The position numbers and the translations under genes were made by a program. Shown here one piece after another: positions 47,649-61,159 of a DNA stretch of 64,000 nucleotides. Below the pieces are notes generated by a model. The model saw only the letters and a list, made by a program, of their open reading frames with translations, did no database searches and was not told where the DNA came from. Source of the stretch: Acridotheres tristis (Eukaryota; Chordata; Aves; Passeriformes; Sturnidae); the NCBI GenBank assembly GCA_037013685.1, contig CM072887.1:86572347-86636346 (forward strand), written 5' to 3'. Numbering within the stretch: position 1 is the stretch's first letter; every line of letters begins with the position of its first letter.

Positions 47649-50019
47649 GAAAGAAATAAGTTTATTTAAATTGGCAACTCAAACCTAAGACATTAATTTA
47701 GTGCATTGGCCAGGAAAGTCAAAATTAAACCATACCTGTCTTTTCAAACCAAAACAGTAGCCTTGCCCTATTTTGGTACAAAACATCGTAAGAGTGAGCA
47801 AATTCATTAATCTAGTTTCAATAAACAAGTCCCTGAACATTTAAAGAAAGCATGCAAAAGTGATATTTTTAAAAAGATGGATAAATACATTAACTAGACA
47901 TTTAGAACCGTTTGTAGGTATTTCAACTACTTCTGTTACAAATCACTGAGATATGGACATGTAGCCTACACTATCTTTGTAACATATGGATTCTTGAAAC
48001 TTTATTCTAAGCATGTGAAGATTTGTGCACTTTCACTGTTTTTATCTCCAGCTTTCATATTTATGAGATGCGTTTGCATTTTAAATGATCTGATTTTTCA
48101 CTTAACGTTTGTTTAGTATTCACTTTGATATTGAAATTTTTGCTGTCATTCGAGTTATACACACTCCAAGGACTTAAGCTGTCACTTCGGTATTTTAAAT
48201 GTTTAAATGATATGTGAAATATCTCCTTGAAGAAACAGTAGCTGTATTTTAATTTGACTTTTCAGCTGTACCTGCCAGTGTATATCAGCCCTGTAAAGAG
48301 TACAAAATATAGGCAAGTCCAAATGGGCAAAAGTAATTTGTTTAGAACTTAATCAAATGGAAAAGAAAGAAAACACTTTAGGAGTTAGTTATTACAAATG
48401 TATAAATTGAGAGAAGTGGTTCTTACACTTGAAATTGGAACTTCCAGTTATGGTACACAGTAATTTCACAGCTTTCATCTTCTAAAGGACAGCACTTTAA
48501 TTGCTTTGTGTTTTCAGACTTAATCACATAGACTCAATGTAATAATTACACCATATTCATACACAGAATATTATGTATTCTATCTCCTCTTAAAGAACTA
48601 TTATTAACAGGAAGCCTCAAATAGTGATACTTGTGTAGACTAGACTGATTTGGTATGTCACACAGAGAAATTATTTCCTTTAACATTCTCTCTAATGTCC
48701 CTATATAATCCTATGTAATCCTATGATATCTCCTAGCTATTTGCTTTTCCAACCTTGTCCACTCAGCTCAGCTTTTCACCCTTTTCAGTCTCCCTCTTCC
48801 TCTCCCTTTCCCAGTCGTCTGTCACATACACATTTATCCCACTAGTGATCATCACAAAAATCATGTGAATTTATGAAATTTCAGTGAAATTTGGTGGAAC
48901 CTAGTTAGGTGATTGATTTTATTAAAACAAAGACACGTAAGTGAAAAGAGACAGAAAAGTGGATAATGCAATTACAGAAGCCGTGTTTGTTTGGGAAATT
49001 AAGATACACGGCTCATAATTTTAAAGACTACAGCAAGCAGAGTTTTGAAGGTATATAAAGGATATTTCAGTACAGCTCATTTCCTATTTCCTTTGGTGAA
49101 AGTTTTTCAGTACAAGAAAAGAAGAATGCTGACAAGACACAAATACTCTTTTAGAGAGATTGCTGATAGCAGGTACACCACTTCTCCTGCATCAGCTGAT
49201 ACAATAGGAGCTATGCCTCAGGGTACTAATTCATTTATTTATTGAACCTTAGCACTTTATCTATCACAACTGATTTGATACTTTATGAACAATATAAATA
49301 GCAAAGATGCTTTCTAACATTTCTCTTTATTGTTCAGTTCCAGGCAATAAAAGCTAAGTTGAGAAAAAATAAAATCTTGTTTCATTAGTGGAAATGTTTT
49401 TATATTTCTGTGGCAGATAGATAGAAATAATCAATTTCCTTTCATCATTTTAATTTAACAGAGATACTGGAACTTGAAGGTAGAAGATTTCACAGTTTTC
49501 ACCTCTTAGTCCTGAAAAACCCTCCCAAAAGTCAATCTCTTAGCAAGAATGCTGTGTCTTTGGAACTTGGGGATCTGCTTTCACAGAGAATAATATAACT
49601 GTTGTCATAAACACATTAAGAAACTTTTAATTTTTCACACAGCAGTGTCATGCTCCTAGTTATTTTAAAGCTAGTGAAACAGCTCAATTATGATCACAAT
49701 GTGCAGTTAGGAACTCAAACTATGGATGCGATAGATAGCCATATTTCTAAACATACTGCTAATCTAAAATTTCTAAATAACTACCATAATATACACTTCT
49801 AACTACTTGGATTAAACCCCTAACAAGCAGTGTCAGAAAAGGTCACTAATTCTTCCTTTCTAACAGTGTTCCACGAGAGACATCACAAACAGCTTGCCTC
49901 CGAGGTAGATAAAGAGGTGGTGGTTAATCCTATTCTCTTCACCTCTGTTCTAGAAAACATGCCTGCTCCACTTGCCTACAGCTGAGTATTCCATATTTTC
50001 TTTGTCAAGCTTCTCAAGC
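47649..50019. other. AT-rich noncoding stretch, no gene seen
   Basis: No exon or transposon is identified. Open frames are under 70 codons. Confidence 0.55.
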
Positions 50020-50916
50020 AAACCTCAGCAGTGTACCCTCAGCTAGTTTGAAGACAACACCAAAGCAGCAGGAGTGAATGACTTGTCAGAGAGTCAACCT
50101 ACAATCCAGTAGGATGGGGGACCTTGAAAAACTGGTGTAAAAGGCCAGCAGTAACCTAATGATGTTTAGCAGGGGAAAATGTAACATCTTGAACCTCAGG
50201 AGGAACAATCCCATAAGGACCAACCATTTGTGAAGCAGCTTGTCAGAAAAGAGCCTGGGGGTACTGGTGAACATCAGGTGGAACACAAGTCAGCAATTCA
50301 CCCTTGCTGGAAAGAAGACAAACAGTATCCTCAGCTGCAGTAGACAAAAACATTTCCAGCAGGTGAGTCAGGTGTTGCTTCCCCTTTATTTAGCACTGGT
50401 GAGGCCATAGCTGGAGAGCTGTGTCCATTTCTGGGCTCCCTGTACAAAAGAGACATGGACATTCTGAAGAGCAATCATTGAGGGGCCACCAGGATGAGAC
50501 AGGAGCACCTCTCATATGAGGAAAGTCTGAGAGATCTGGAATTGTTCTGGGTAGAAAATAGAAGGCTTGGAGTGACCTTATCAATGTATGTAAATACCTG
50601 GAAGACAGAGCCAGGCTCTTTTCAGTCCATTTTTCTAATGGACACAGACTGAAACACAGGAAGTTCTGTCTGAACACTATTTCTTCCAGAAAACTGTGAG
50701 GGTGGCAGAGCACTGGCACAGGTTGCCCAGGGAGGTTGTGAAGTCTCCATTCTTGGAGATTTTAAAAGCTATTTGGTCAAAATCCTGGGCAACTGGCTCC
50801 AGATGGCCCTGACTGTGTAGAAGGGCTGGAAGAGATGATCTCCAGAGAAGCCAACCTGTACCATTCCACCCTCCACCATTCCAACCTCAACCATTCTTTG
50901 GTTCAGTGATTCTGGG
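50020..50916 (+). mobile_element. CR1 LINE, 3' portion with preserved 3' end, plus strand
   Basis: This is the longest CR1 in the window. It begins near GTACCCTCAGCTAGTTTGAA (50034), the degenerate counterpart of the reverse-transcriptase active-site region (read as TLS-stop-FEDNTK, with a stop and a changed first catalytic residue). It continues through GAGGCCATAGCTGGAGAGC (50401) and GGCACAGGTTGCCCAGGGAGG (about 50715-50736) into the 3' UTR. The end, near TTTGGTTCAGTGATTCTG, corresponds to the short terminal repeats typical of CR1. Just before it the copy has local repeats of CCATTCCACC/CCAACCTCAACC (50860-50896). It is 5'-truncated as most CR1 copies are, and multiple stops make it inactive. 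Confidence 0.88.
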
Positions 50917-52318
50917 AAACCTTAAAATCAATTCCACTTGTCTGTAGAATCTTTATGTAAACAGAGAAATGAAATCTAACTCCTTTAGAAAGCATGAATT
51001 TGTATTTCTCCATTGTTCTCCTCTTTACTCAAATTCCTGTGGAGATCCCACAAGATCAGCTGATAGATCAGGAGTCTCAGTAAACATGTGCAAATGCTAG
51101 CCTTATTTATGAATAGTGAAGAGGGCTGGATTTCCCAAAGTACAGCAGATACTTATAGTATTTTTCTTCTAAGTTGTTATAAATCTGCCTTATTTGTTCC
51201 TCAGTTGTTTGTGACTGAGGAGACAAAAGAAAACCTGAAAGAATTTTCGTATGAAAATGCACTTATTTTGTCTTAATTTTTTAAAACATGTTTACTTTGG
51301 CTCTAAGGATCAAACTTTTGTGATTTCTAGTGTTGGAAAAATTACATGCAGCAGCTTCTCTTTCATGCCAACAGAGGGTGGATTTAATTAGATATTTTCC
51401 TTACTCTGTTTATGCAAACCACTAGCGACCCCTAAAATTTCTTTATGTCATAGATTATTTTTGTTTCCTCTTCTTTTCTTCTTCTTCAATGTAAACAAGA
51501 TTTTAATTTGGTTATGTTTTATTTTTCTGAATATTAAATTTTGATGTGAGGATTCCTTTTTTTTTATTTTCATAAACCTTCAAACACCCTGCAGTTTCAT
51601 TTTCCTTTATTTGTATTTCTCATATTTCTTTTCCACAGTACAGTTATCTCTGTTAATTGGCTATTGTTTTTCACTTTCAAGTTCTGCCTCTGTGGTTTAA
51701 TTGCTAGAGTGAGTGAAGAGCAACTAACAGAATTTATGCAGTGTCCAAACTTTTGACCTTGAGCAGAGACTTACTATTCAAACATTTCCCTTGAATTTTT
51801 GTACATATAAACTTTAACCTGATTTAATTTACTCAGCTATTGCTTAAAAATGGTGAATAAAAAACATTTAAATAAATACATATGATTATGAAATACTGTC
51901 CTGAAGAGCACGCATTTTTTTCCTGAAGCATAGGAATGAGTAGGAATGGCAAATACTGGGTTGATCCAATTTTTGCCATTCTCAGTGTGATCAGAGGAAA
52001 TCACAGCTGGCTATTTAAAGATTAAATGGAAATTTAGATGAAAATATGATTTAAATGAGACTACAGCTAGCAAGCTTAGGAGAAGAAAGCATAATAGTGC
52101 AGTGAATGAAATGTTATGTGAGTAACAAGAACATAGATCTCAGTTCTCCTAAGTACACTTTCACTTTCACCTAAGCTTTAGAAATGGTAGTAGCTAGGAA
52201 AGTAATATAGAAATCTAGTTCTTGGCCTTGTTAGGTTAAATCCTGACAAAGAGAGCAATTTTTTCTGTTGAGAGTTATTATACATATATTTTTTATACAT
52301 ATTTTTCTACCATCTTAC
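50917..52318. other. AT-rich noncoding stretch, nothing recognised
   Basis: T-rich low-complexity sequence lies at about 51455-51640. No gene is seen. Confidence 0.55.
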
Positions 52319-52446
52319 CCTTGGCCAGTGGCAGATGCATCAGGGGGAGTTTCTGGCATCTCACAGAACACACCCCTCTAGCTCAGCCTGCCCTGCCCCC
52401 TACTCTCCCAAAACCAAACAAAATACTTGCCATGTAAACCAATACA
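52319..52446 (-). mobile_element. ERVL-like LTR remnant (family A), minus orientation
   Basis: TTGGCCAGTGGCAG at 52321 is identical to a stretch near 19975 in the LTR at 18970-20104. The following blocks keep the same order up to a TGTAAACCAATACA terminus at 52446, the counterpart of CGAACCCAATGCA there. Only the terminal ~130 bp (the start of U3 on the minus strand) remains. Confidence 0.7.
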
Positions 52447-55039
52447 AGGCTTTAACCAGCTTATTCTCTTTCTACTTTCTCTACTTTTTTATTTTCCTTT
52501 TTTACCCCTTTACTTTTCTCCCCAAAATCCCACTTTGGCATTTGCCTTTAAAGAAAGGCTGCTTATACTCCTTTTCCCATGGAAGTCAATTCTTAAGAGA
52601 CAGTGAGAGGTTGGTTGGTGTAAACGAGTAATTATTAATGAATAAGTCAAACATTTTCTTAAGTTTAAGCTGAATGTAAAGAAAATCTGTTTGTATACTC
52701 TGCAGCATTCTGAGAACACCATAAAGTTAACAACCTGAAAATAAACTATGAAAGCCAGCAGATATTATCTATGAAAGAGTCATCTGAATAACTGACAGAC
52801 TGAGAACATCAGTTGTCTCATGCCTCATAAATAAATACACACAGGAATTATAGCAACTCATATTAATGTAAGAATTACTTTTTAAGAGAAAGTTAAATAC
52901 TGATTGTCTACTCCAGATATTTCTTAGAATAATGTAGGGAAATGTGCAGCTTTCATGTTATTATGATTAACAGACTAAAACATTTTCTAACTCAATAAAA
53001 TTATTGTCCAATCTCTGGTGAATCTTATCAACTTCTTAAACTGTCCCATTAAAATCTTTATATCCCTCTTGGAACCCTGAAGGCTTTTTAAACATCACTA
53101 CTCATCCTCTGTCACACAGTCATTTGAGTCCTCTATGCAATTAGACCACCAGTATCCCACCTAGAAGAGAATTTTTTCACCTGATTTAATAGTTCAAGTC
53201 TTTAGTGCATTGAATAAAGTTTTTACTTTGATCAAAATTAGTGAGAAAAACCCACGCAAACCATATCTGTGCAATCCAAGTTTGATGAAGGATTGTTAAC
53301 AGTCAATTAGCCCTTGAATTCTGCACCTACTGATATAGAAGACATCCAAATTTTCACTGCATGTATGCCCAGAGGTTAGTGCTGGCATCTGATGGTTTCA
53401 TTGGTGAAACTTCATGAAATCTGTTAGAGAGGGTACAAATGTTATTTCTTTTATAGATGTTATACTCATGCTGACATTGTACAAGAATAATTTGTAACTA
53501 ATTATTTAATAATACATTTTTAGCATCAATCAACAACTTGAAATACATATTTCATAGATTCTTTCTGCATCATTTGTATTATACATACCCCATGAAATCT
53601 CCCAGAAAAACTATGACCATATTTTAACATTGGACTACAAATCTCAGATACTGAGCTGGTTCAAAATCTAAATCAAATGTTTGTATAATAAACTGACCAG
53701 TTTATGAAAAAAAAAATTACCATTAATTCATTAAAAAGTCTGTGTGCTTGCCCATACTGGCTCTCAGACTTATTTTTCTTGCTCCCTTTCCATGAAATCA
53801 AGTAATCACAGGACCTCCTCACTGGCAATTACAAATTTGAATGGCAAGCAGCAATATTTCAAATCTTATTGTCATCCATACATAAACCAAGTGGCATTCT
53901 ATCTGCTGCTAGTATTTCAGGATAAAGATGTTCCAGAATTGGAGACAGACTTTAGCATTTTGAATAAGTAAGAGTTAACAAAAGGATAACTTCATAGCCT
54001 TCCATATGGACTCCATAAAATCATATATGAGGTATTTGGGAAAGAGCTCTTTTCTTAACCTATGGTATTATCCACTTGGAAAAGGAAGTGATGCATGTAG
54101 TGCTTGTGATGTCATCCGCCATATGCATTTTGATATTTTACAGTTTCCTTTTTTAAAGAGACTTTGAAAAATAACCTGTGATACTAAACAATTTTAATAA
54201 CAAAAATCAAATAACATATTTGTTTTCTTACATTGAAACAATGTATGTTATATTGCTGTCAATAAAAGTACATATTGTACACTGTATCTAAGTTATTCAA
54301 TTCCATGGAACTGATGTTGTATTCAGACCACTGAGAAATCTACACATCTCTTTGGAATGCAACAGAGCTAATCCTTCTCCTGTCAAGGAAAACTTGGAAC
54401 TATATAAAAGTAAAACAAAAAAACTTGCACAGAAAGGGCACCTTTCCCAATTGACTTTCCATGAATTGGTGCATGCATTAGAGATTTCATGTATCTCTTT
54501 TAGAAATTGTAAGAATTTACGTGTTCTCTATCTCCTCCTAAAAGTGCAACAACTGGTATCAATTAAGGCTGTTGCCAGCTGTTTCGGAAAAAAGTGGCAA
54601 AATTTAATCTTGCAAACTCCTGCCATGCCTCCTGTTCCATCTTGCTCTGCACATAACAGCTTAGACAGGAATTTGGCAGAAATCTTTGTGGCATTAATTC
54701 ATACTGTTGAATCAAAAAAAATATGGCTGGACAACAAAGGCCAAAGGGAATCTGGTTTTTCAGAAAATGGCTGAATCATCAGCACCCAAAGCTATCCCAG
54801 AACTTAGAAACACAGCTTCATTTTTTCCTGCCAAATCTGTGAACACATGAAGTAAACAGAAACTTAACTCCACAGGCACGTACAGGCTACAAACTTATAT
54901 TAATAACCGAAGGCTGAATGCATTAAAAATTTACACAAATTAAAATTATCCCAGTGAGAGCTACCCCAATGAAAGTTTGCTGAAAGCAGATGCTAATGTC
55001 ACAGTTAATGCCACTGCTAATGATAATGATAAGGGGTAA
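52447..55039. other. AT-rich noncoding stretch, no gene seen
   Basis: A T/C-rich patch follows the LTR remnant (52465-52520). A 140-codon open frame at 54352-54774 begins with ATG and shows no signal peptide, membrane segment or known motif. By rough estimate about one frame of this length is expected by chance in 64 kb of this composition, so I do not call it a gene. Confidence 0.5.
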
Positions 55040-55290
55040 TTCTTCTGACCTATCCAGGACCCTTAGGACAGAAGAGAACACAACCTGTTCTCCAGACCCC
55101 TTGACCTATTGTCTCAAGGGGCTGAAATCCCTCTTGTTTCTCTGCAGCCTTCTTGTTGGGTCTTTGTTGGTAACCCTGTGGGAAACCAGTAGTTGGAAAT
55201 AATCAATGGGCCATACCAGGCTGGGAAGTTTCTTGGTGATATCTCTTACTCAGGCCCCAGGGAGGCAAACTTCCCTATAGATTGGGTCTG
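55040..55290. repeat. Probable dispersed repeat, unclassified
   Basis: This is a less AT-rich block containing CTCAAGGGGCTGAAATCCCT and GGCCATACCAGGCTGGGAAG. I associate this arrangement with a dispersed element in bird genomes but cannot name it. It directly abuts the CR1 fragment at 55302, so the two may be a nested or compound insertion. Confidence 0.4.
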
Positions 55291-55301
55291 GTCAATTGCT
55301 A

Positions 55302-55545
55302 CTGCAATGAACAGGGACATCTTCAACTAGATCAGGTTGCTCAGAACCCCATCCAACCTGACCTGGAATATTTTTTACCACATCTGTTGGAAACCTGTTC
55401 TAGTGTTTTACCACCTCCACTGTAAAAAAACTTCTTCCTTCTGTCTAATCTAAATCTACACTTGTCCTATTACAACAGGCTCTCCAAAAAAGTTCTTCCC
55501 CATCTTTCATACAGGTCCCCTGTAAGTATTGAAAGACTGCATCTT
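55302..55545 (-). mobile_element. CR1 LINE 3' UTR fragment, minus strand
   Basis: The plus strand reads as the reverse complement of the CR1 3' region. It passes ACATCTTCAACTAGATCAGG (55319), CTAGTGTTTTACCACCTCCA (55401), a CTTCTTCCTTCTGTCTAATC stretch (55431) and TTGTCCTATTACAACAGGC (55463). The terminal 3' repeat and the last few dozen bases are absent at the left, and the copy stops near 55545 at the right. It is noncoding and strongly diverged. Confidence 0.88.
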
Positions 55546-56004
55546 ATGAATAAGAACAAGAAGTACCAGAACATGAGGAAAAAGGATATTGGATTGCTTG
55601 GATTTGGCTATAGTGAGACCAAATGAGAAGCTTCTGCTGAGCTAAATATACAAAGCACACTGACTGTTTTTGCCACCTCAGATAGTAATTGGTCCCCTTG
55701 CCTATTCATTAGAAGTAATATGAGAAAAAGTTCATTCTCTTAAAAAATCCCAGACAAAGCAAAACAAATAAAACCCACAACTCCATTGCAGAATTATGAT
55801 TTACCAATAAAGTCATAAACTCTCATTTTTTAGTCTCACTACAATTATCTACCCTTGTATGTTGATTGTGGACCTTCCTAGCATTTTCCCCTACATCCCA
55901 GCCACTCATAACACCCAATCCTCACAGTACCAGCCACCCCAAACAAAAGTAAGTGTAACTATCCTTAGCCATTTTTTCATTAAAAGTCCAGCTTCTGGCT
56001 CTGT

Positions 56005-56059
56005 GGTTTTTTTTGTTTTTGTGTTTGTTTTTTTTTTTTTTTTTTGTTTTTTTTTTTTT
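56005..56059. repeat. T-rich low-complexity tract
   Basis: Long T runs of up to about 18 bases are interrupted by single G, about 55 bases in all. On the minus strand it is an A-rich tract. No retroposed sequence is recognisable beside it. Confidence 0.94.
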
Positions 56060-59000
56060 AGCAGAGAAACTAGCTCTCTGGCAACCATATTTTGTGGCAA
56101 GTTTTTCGGAGACTTTTTGAATGACTGACAAACCACAGAGCATTCCACAAAGGGAAGAAGCAGCAATACTAAAGGTGAGAGTGTTCTAACGTTGCTAGTG
56201 CCTCAGCAGATCCAAGGTTCCCCATGCATCTTCAAAGCACAGCCAGAGCCATATTACTAACCAGGGCTGATTGCTGACATCAGTAGTTTCCAAAACTTCT
56301 GTGTTCTTTGAGGATAAACACAAGAAGAGCTCCATGCCAGCAGTAAAAGGATTTTCTGGAGTTGCTCGCCTTAGCAGTACTGGGGTGAAGGAAACTATAG
56401 ATAATTTGAGAGCACTTTCAAAAGATGCAACCTTTTTTTTTTCAGCCTACATGTCTCCTTCATCACAGCAAGCGACTTTTATCTTGTTCTCCATCATCCT
56501 GACTGCAAAACTCTGGTAGAATAAAAACAGCCTTCTACAGGATATGAGTTGTTAGCTAGTCTTTGAGCAAATAAAACTATTCCCTAAGAGTTCTGTGTTT
56601 GTGGGGTTAATCAATTTACATCTTTGTTCATGTAATGCTTTGTCAGTCTTCTTTTTCAGCTTTATTACCTCTTGTCATCTATGTAAAATCACTTTGTAGC
56701 ATGAACTTTCTTTTTTGAATTTAGCCTCTTGGTTTATGTATTTGTCATCATCTTAAAGTCATAAACATTGTTTCCATTAGTAAATATGCAAGAGTAATGA
56801 GAGTGCTGCTGTAATACAGCTTTCTTTTTTTTTAACTTTTTGTGGAAGATCATCTACGAATGCTAGTCAGTTTTTGCAGAAAGACTGTGTACATTTCTTC
56901 AGTAGCAGTAAAAGTTCCAAAATGGCCATATTTTCTGTTTGTTTTACAAACTGCCATCAGAAAGAGTTTTGCTTGAAAACTTATTGAGCAAGTGTTTCAA
57001 TTATTCATAAAACAGCCTAGGAAGAAAATAAAATAAATTCTGTTTCACCAAATTTGTTTATGTTTGCCAAATACGTTAACACATGCCTGTTGTCTGTTAC
57101 CGTCAGTACCCATTTTTTTTTATTTTAAAACTTTAAGTACTGCTTCCTTCTAATTAAGGCCCAAAGGGAGAATCTCTTGCTGTTATTAATATTTCCATTC
57201 TGGGATTAAAAGTTGAAATTCCTTTTCTTTCCCCTCACAGTTAATTCTGCTCTCAATAAATCACACCTAATCTCATTTATAAAGAGGTACTAATTTACCT
57301 GATGAATTTAAAAGTATGTGATATAAAAGCAATGTATAAACCTAAGCCATCTTAGCTCTGTGTGAACAGAAGTACAGAATTTACTGATTTTAGTAAACTC
57401 ATAGCATGTGCAATGATGTTGGAAAAGCCTCATGGTAACATTAGAAGCAAAAGGATAGCAAAGGTTAAATTCTTAATAAAGAGAGGAATGCAGAGAGTTG
57501 CAATATTAAGCTCCATGAAGTCTCTACACTTTTAAATAGTTACAGTTTATTCTGTGCCCTGAGTTAGCATATCACTCATGCTGAGGCAACCAGGAGGGCT
57601 GAAGGAGAAAATAAAACAAAAATAAGTCTAAAGTCCTTGACAGGTGTTCTGACAAATTTAGTCTGGAAGTCAGCATTGAGAATAGCACAACAGTTTTCTG
57701 TACTAAAAGAACTCAGATTCTGAAACCACAAAAGCTAATGCTTTGCAAGGTAAAGCAAATACTGACATTTCATCTACTTATACCAGCAGGGGATATACCC
57801 TACTTAATCAGAAAAATTGGTGAAGCTGGAAGTGACAGCCAAAAAAGCAAAGGCAAATGACAATTTTTCATAACTGAATGACCATCCGTAACATGCTGAG
57901 TATATAGGTGAGAGACATTTAAGGATAAATTTAACATCCAGAGAAGATACTGTCATAGTGTAACATGATATATTTAAATGAATTGGAGAATCTGAGCATA
58001 TTTGCATAGAAATAAATGTTGTATTATGGATATATATTTGCAGTAAGATAAATTCTGCTGCACTTGGAATATCTAAAATGCAGTTGTTAGGCTGCATGTG
58101 TCGTTTCACTATAATAAACAGTAAAGTTAGGGCAACAAGCTGCAGATTAAAGTATGTTTGAAGTGTTTGAAAGTATCAAAACTTTGTCCTTAGCCAGTAA
58201 AAAAGAGGGCAGGTTGATATCACTAGAGAATGCATCAGCACTTCTATTGGATCAGAAAAAAAAAGAAAGACAGTATGTTTAACATCAGAAGGTGAAATGG
58301 CACCATGGGTATTACCACTGCTCAGGACTGGCACCAGAAGATTTGCAACATCAATTAAAAATCACGCAACTTGTTACAATTTCAGATAGGAAGCATGGGG
58401 TCTGGCAGGTGAAATTAGATAGGAACATCTCTTTTTAGGTACCTCTAAATCTCCAGGAGGACATTATCAGCTTTCTAGATTAACATCTGAGATTAAATGT
58501 GTCAGTGAAATATTGTAGAAAGAGAGTTATGAGGCACTTGGTGATACTTCCAGAGAAGATATAATTGCTGATTATATGATTACTGCTTCACTGATGGGGC
58601 ATAGCACAATAGTACTCCAAGAGCAGCAAGACTGAAATCAAGAGAGGAAAACAGTTAATATTACAGAGATACAGTAGAAAGAAATAGACATAAAACACTT
58701 GCTGGACCACGTATTACTTAAAAGTGACTCAAAGCCCAAAAGCTATTATGATATACTGATGATTTACAATAAGAAAAGTGAGAGGTCTTCACAAAGAAAT
58801 TATGTATGATAAATAACACACATCTTAATAATTTAGGAAGTACAGAAGTATGTTTTTCAGTCATACAGAATTCAGTTTTTGCCACATTGAGGTGTCTTCC
58901 ATAAGTATTTGCAACAGAAAATACTGTGTTCTTTTATGGTGTTTATATCATAGTTTAACTTCTGAGTAATTTAAAATTTTTAAGGTAGCTAGATACACAC

Positions 59001-61130
59001 AAGCACTAATTCTTTGTTCTGACATCTAGAAAAGACCAATTCCTCATCCTTTGTTCTTGTTCTTCTCCACTGCCTTATTTGACACCTTCTAATGTCTTGT
59101 ATGAAAAAGAATAGAACCCTCACTCAATCCACAGGCCCACACAAAATGTGAGACTGACCTTACTGCAGTAGATTATTCCAGAAAAATACAGAAGGCACTT
59201 AATCTCATCTTTAAATTTGAGTCTAAGTGAAAAACAACTTCAAAAAATGCCTATTTCTCTCTATAAGAAGAACCTAGGGTAATTACCTTAGGTGACAACT
59301 GGGTATTTAGCAGAGATAAATCACACAGAAAGCATGTGAAGATTTAATGTCCTTCCTTTTCAGTATATACACACAACAGGGACAAAGCCAGTATATTATA
59401 GGCTTCTCTTTCACTATAGAGAAATTCCAAGATGTCCCAACATGGTATTGCCATTCTTTTTCTATGTAAACTCTTACTTAATTCTGTTTTTCTTCTAGGC
59501 ATGACTCTGAAAGTATATAAATTTTCTGCATAGTATTAATATGGTTTTCTTATTAATCTGTGACAAAGCATGAAATTTAATATTTTCCCTATGACAAACA
59601 CATGAAAATTTATCAGCCTACCCTGTGATCTGTACAGTAAACTATTTATAATATATCATTTTTAAAAGCAAAGGAAGCTAAAATAAATGAATAAACATGC
59701 AGAACTTTTCTCCCTATGGTAGTTTTATTAATCATTTTTGTGGAATATATGTTTTACATTATTCACAAAAAGTTCTCAAGCTGCAACCACAGCCTTTGTC
59801 ATGGTACTGAATGTTATTAGTATTCAGCTTGGTACTAAGCAGGCAACTAATTCTGAATGAAAATTCAAGAATAAAAGGAAAATATCCTCTTTGATCATTT
59901 TAAGTAGCATATATTTAAGATGGGATTCTTTTGCAGCCTCCAGACACTCCTCAGTTGTCATAGGAACTCATGACACTCCCTGTGACTACCACTTCTTGCT
60001 TCACTTTTCTCTTTCATACTGTTAGTATCTTCTGTTGCACAGGTTACTGCAAGTATTGAAAAAAGACAAAGTCTCCTAAATTGCATGATTGGCAACTAAG
60101 TATTTCAGGATCTGAGCTTTTTGAACAAGGACATCTCTTCAGAGGATTATTCAAAAGCCGGTAGCACATTTTCCAGACTCTGCTGCTTTTTCCCCCCCTT
60201 TTCTGGGGGTGAGTTGTTTTTGTTGGTTTGTTTATTTGTTTTTGTGCAGTCCCCATCAACATGCTGATCATCTTAGATCTGTTTTTCACCCTTTTCATCA
60301 GCCTTTCTCTTTCATAGCTCTTTCAGCAGTTTTAGTCAACCTTCTATTATCTTCTCACGTGATGGAAGTGGGGAGATAGTAAAAAACATTATTTAGAAAT
60401 TTGAGGGATGTAGGAAAACTAAGTGCATGTTCTTAAAGTTATACCTAGGATGTGACTGTATTAAGTTCTCCTCGATGTGACCAAAAAAGTAATCAAGGGT
60501 AATTAATCTGGTGTTGGACAGCTAAAATTACAACATATCACTTGCAATTATGACTCTCACCTTTATTGCCTATATCACATTTTTGTGTCTGTCCTCAAGG
60601 CTTTGCAGCAATGAGAACCAAAGTGCCTAAATGTCTTCTAAAAATCCAGCTTTTGTCTATATTCTGTCATTGTATTCAAAAGTTTCCAAAATCATGATAT
60701 TTTGCATATATACATGGTTTGCATGTGTAATACTCAGCTGAGGCATCTGATTTGAAGCTTTGCTTTAATCTAATTTTCTGTCTGAGTTGAGGTCAATTTC
60801 TAATTCAAGGCCCAAGATTGTCCTAGAAGCTTAGGCAATGACGGAAAAAGAAACTTCACTGCATTTTCTCATGTTTTCCTAGACTTCAGAATTTAATATA
60901 CAATAAAGACATAATAGGAAGCTCAGATTTTAAAGGAAAAATGTCTAGAATTTTAAATAGCTTTTAAACATTTCTACATTATTAATTTTCTCCTTTCAGA
61001 AAGAGGATATAAAAAATGCCTTCTGAAATGCATTAGAAGACTCCTCATTCATCCTGAATAATGCATATATACATGCATAAATCAAATATACTTTTGATAA
61101 AGTGTCTAAAATTTATTGCAAACAAAAGCC

Positions 61131-61159
61131 AGATAGATAGATAGATAGATTAGATAGAT
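61131..61159. repeat. (AGAT)n microsatellite
   Basis: About five to seven AGAT units with one interruption (GATTAGAT). It is short, and possibly length-variable. Confidence 0.95.

Noticed and set aside
46489..47707. GCATT at 46489-46493 and 47703-47707 as a target duplication of the CpG-rich unit
   Set aside because: Using it would move the ends to positions lacking TG...CA, and a 5-bp match within 60 bp is easily chance.
54352..54774. 140-codon ATG frame as a possible small protein
   Set aside because: It has no motif, signal peptide or membrane segment, and no splice or promoter context. With roughly 6-7% stop codons, about one frame of this length is expected by chance in the six frames of this window.
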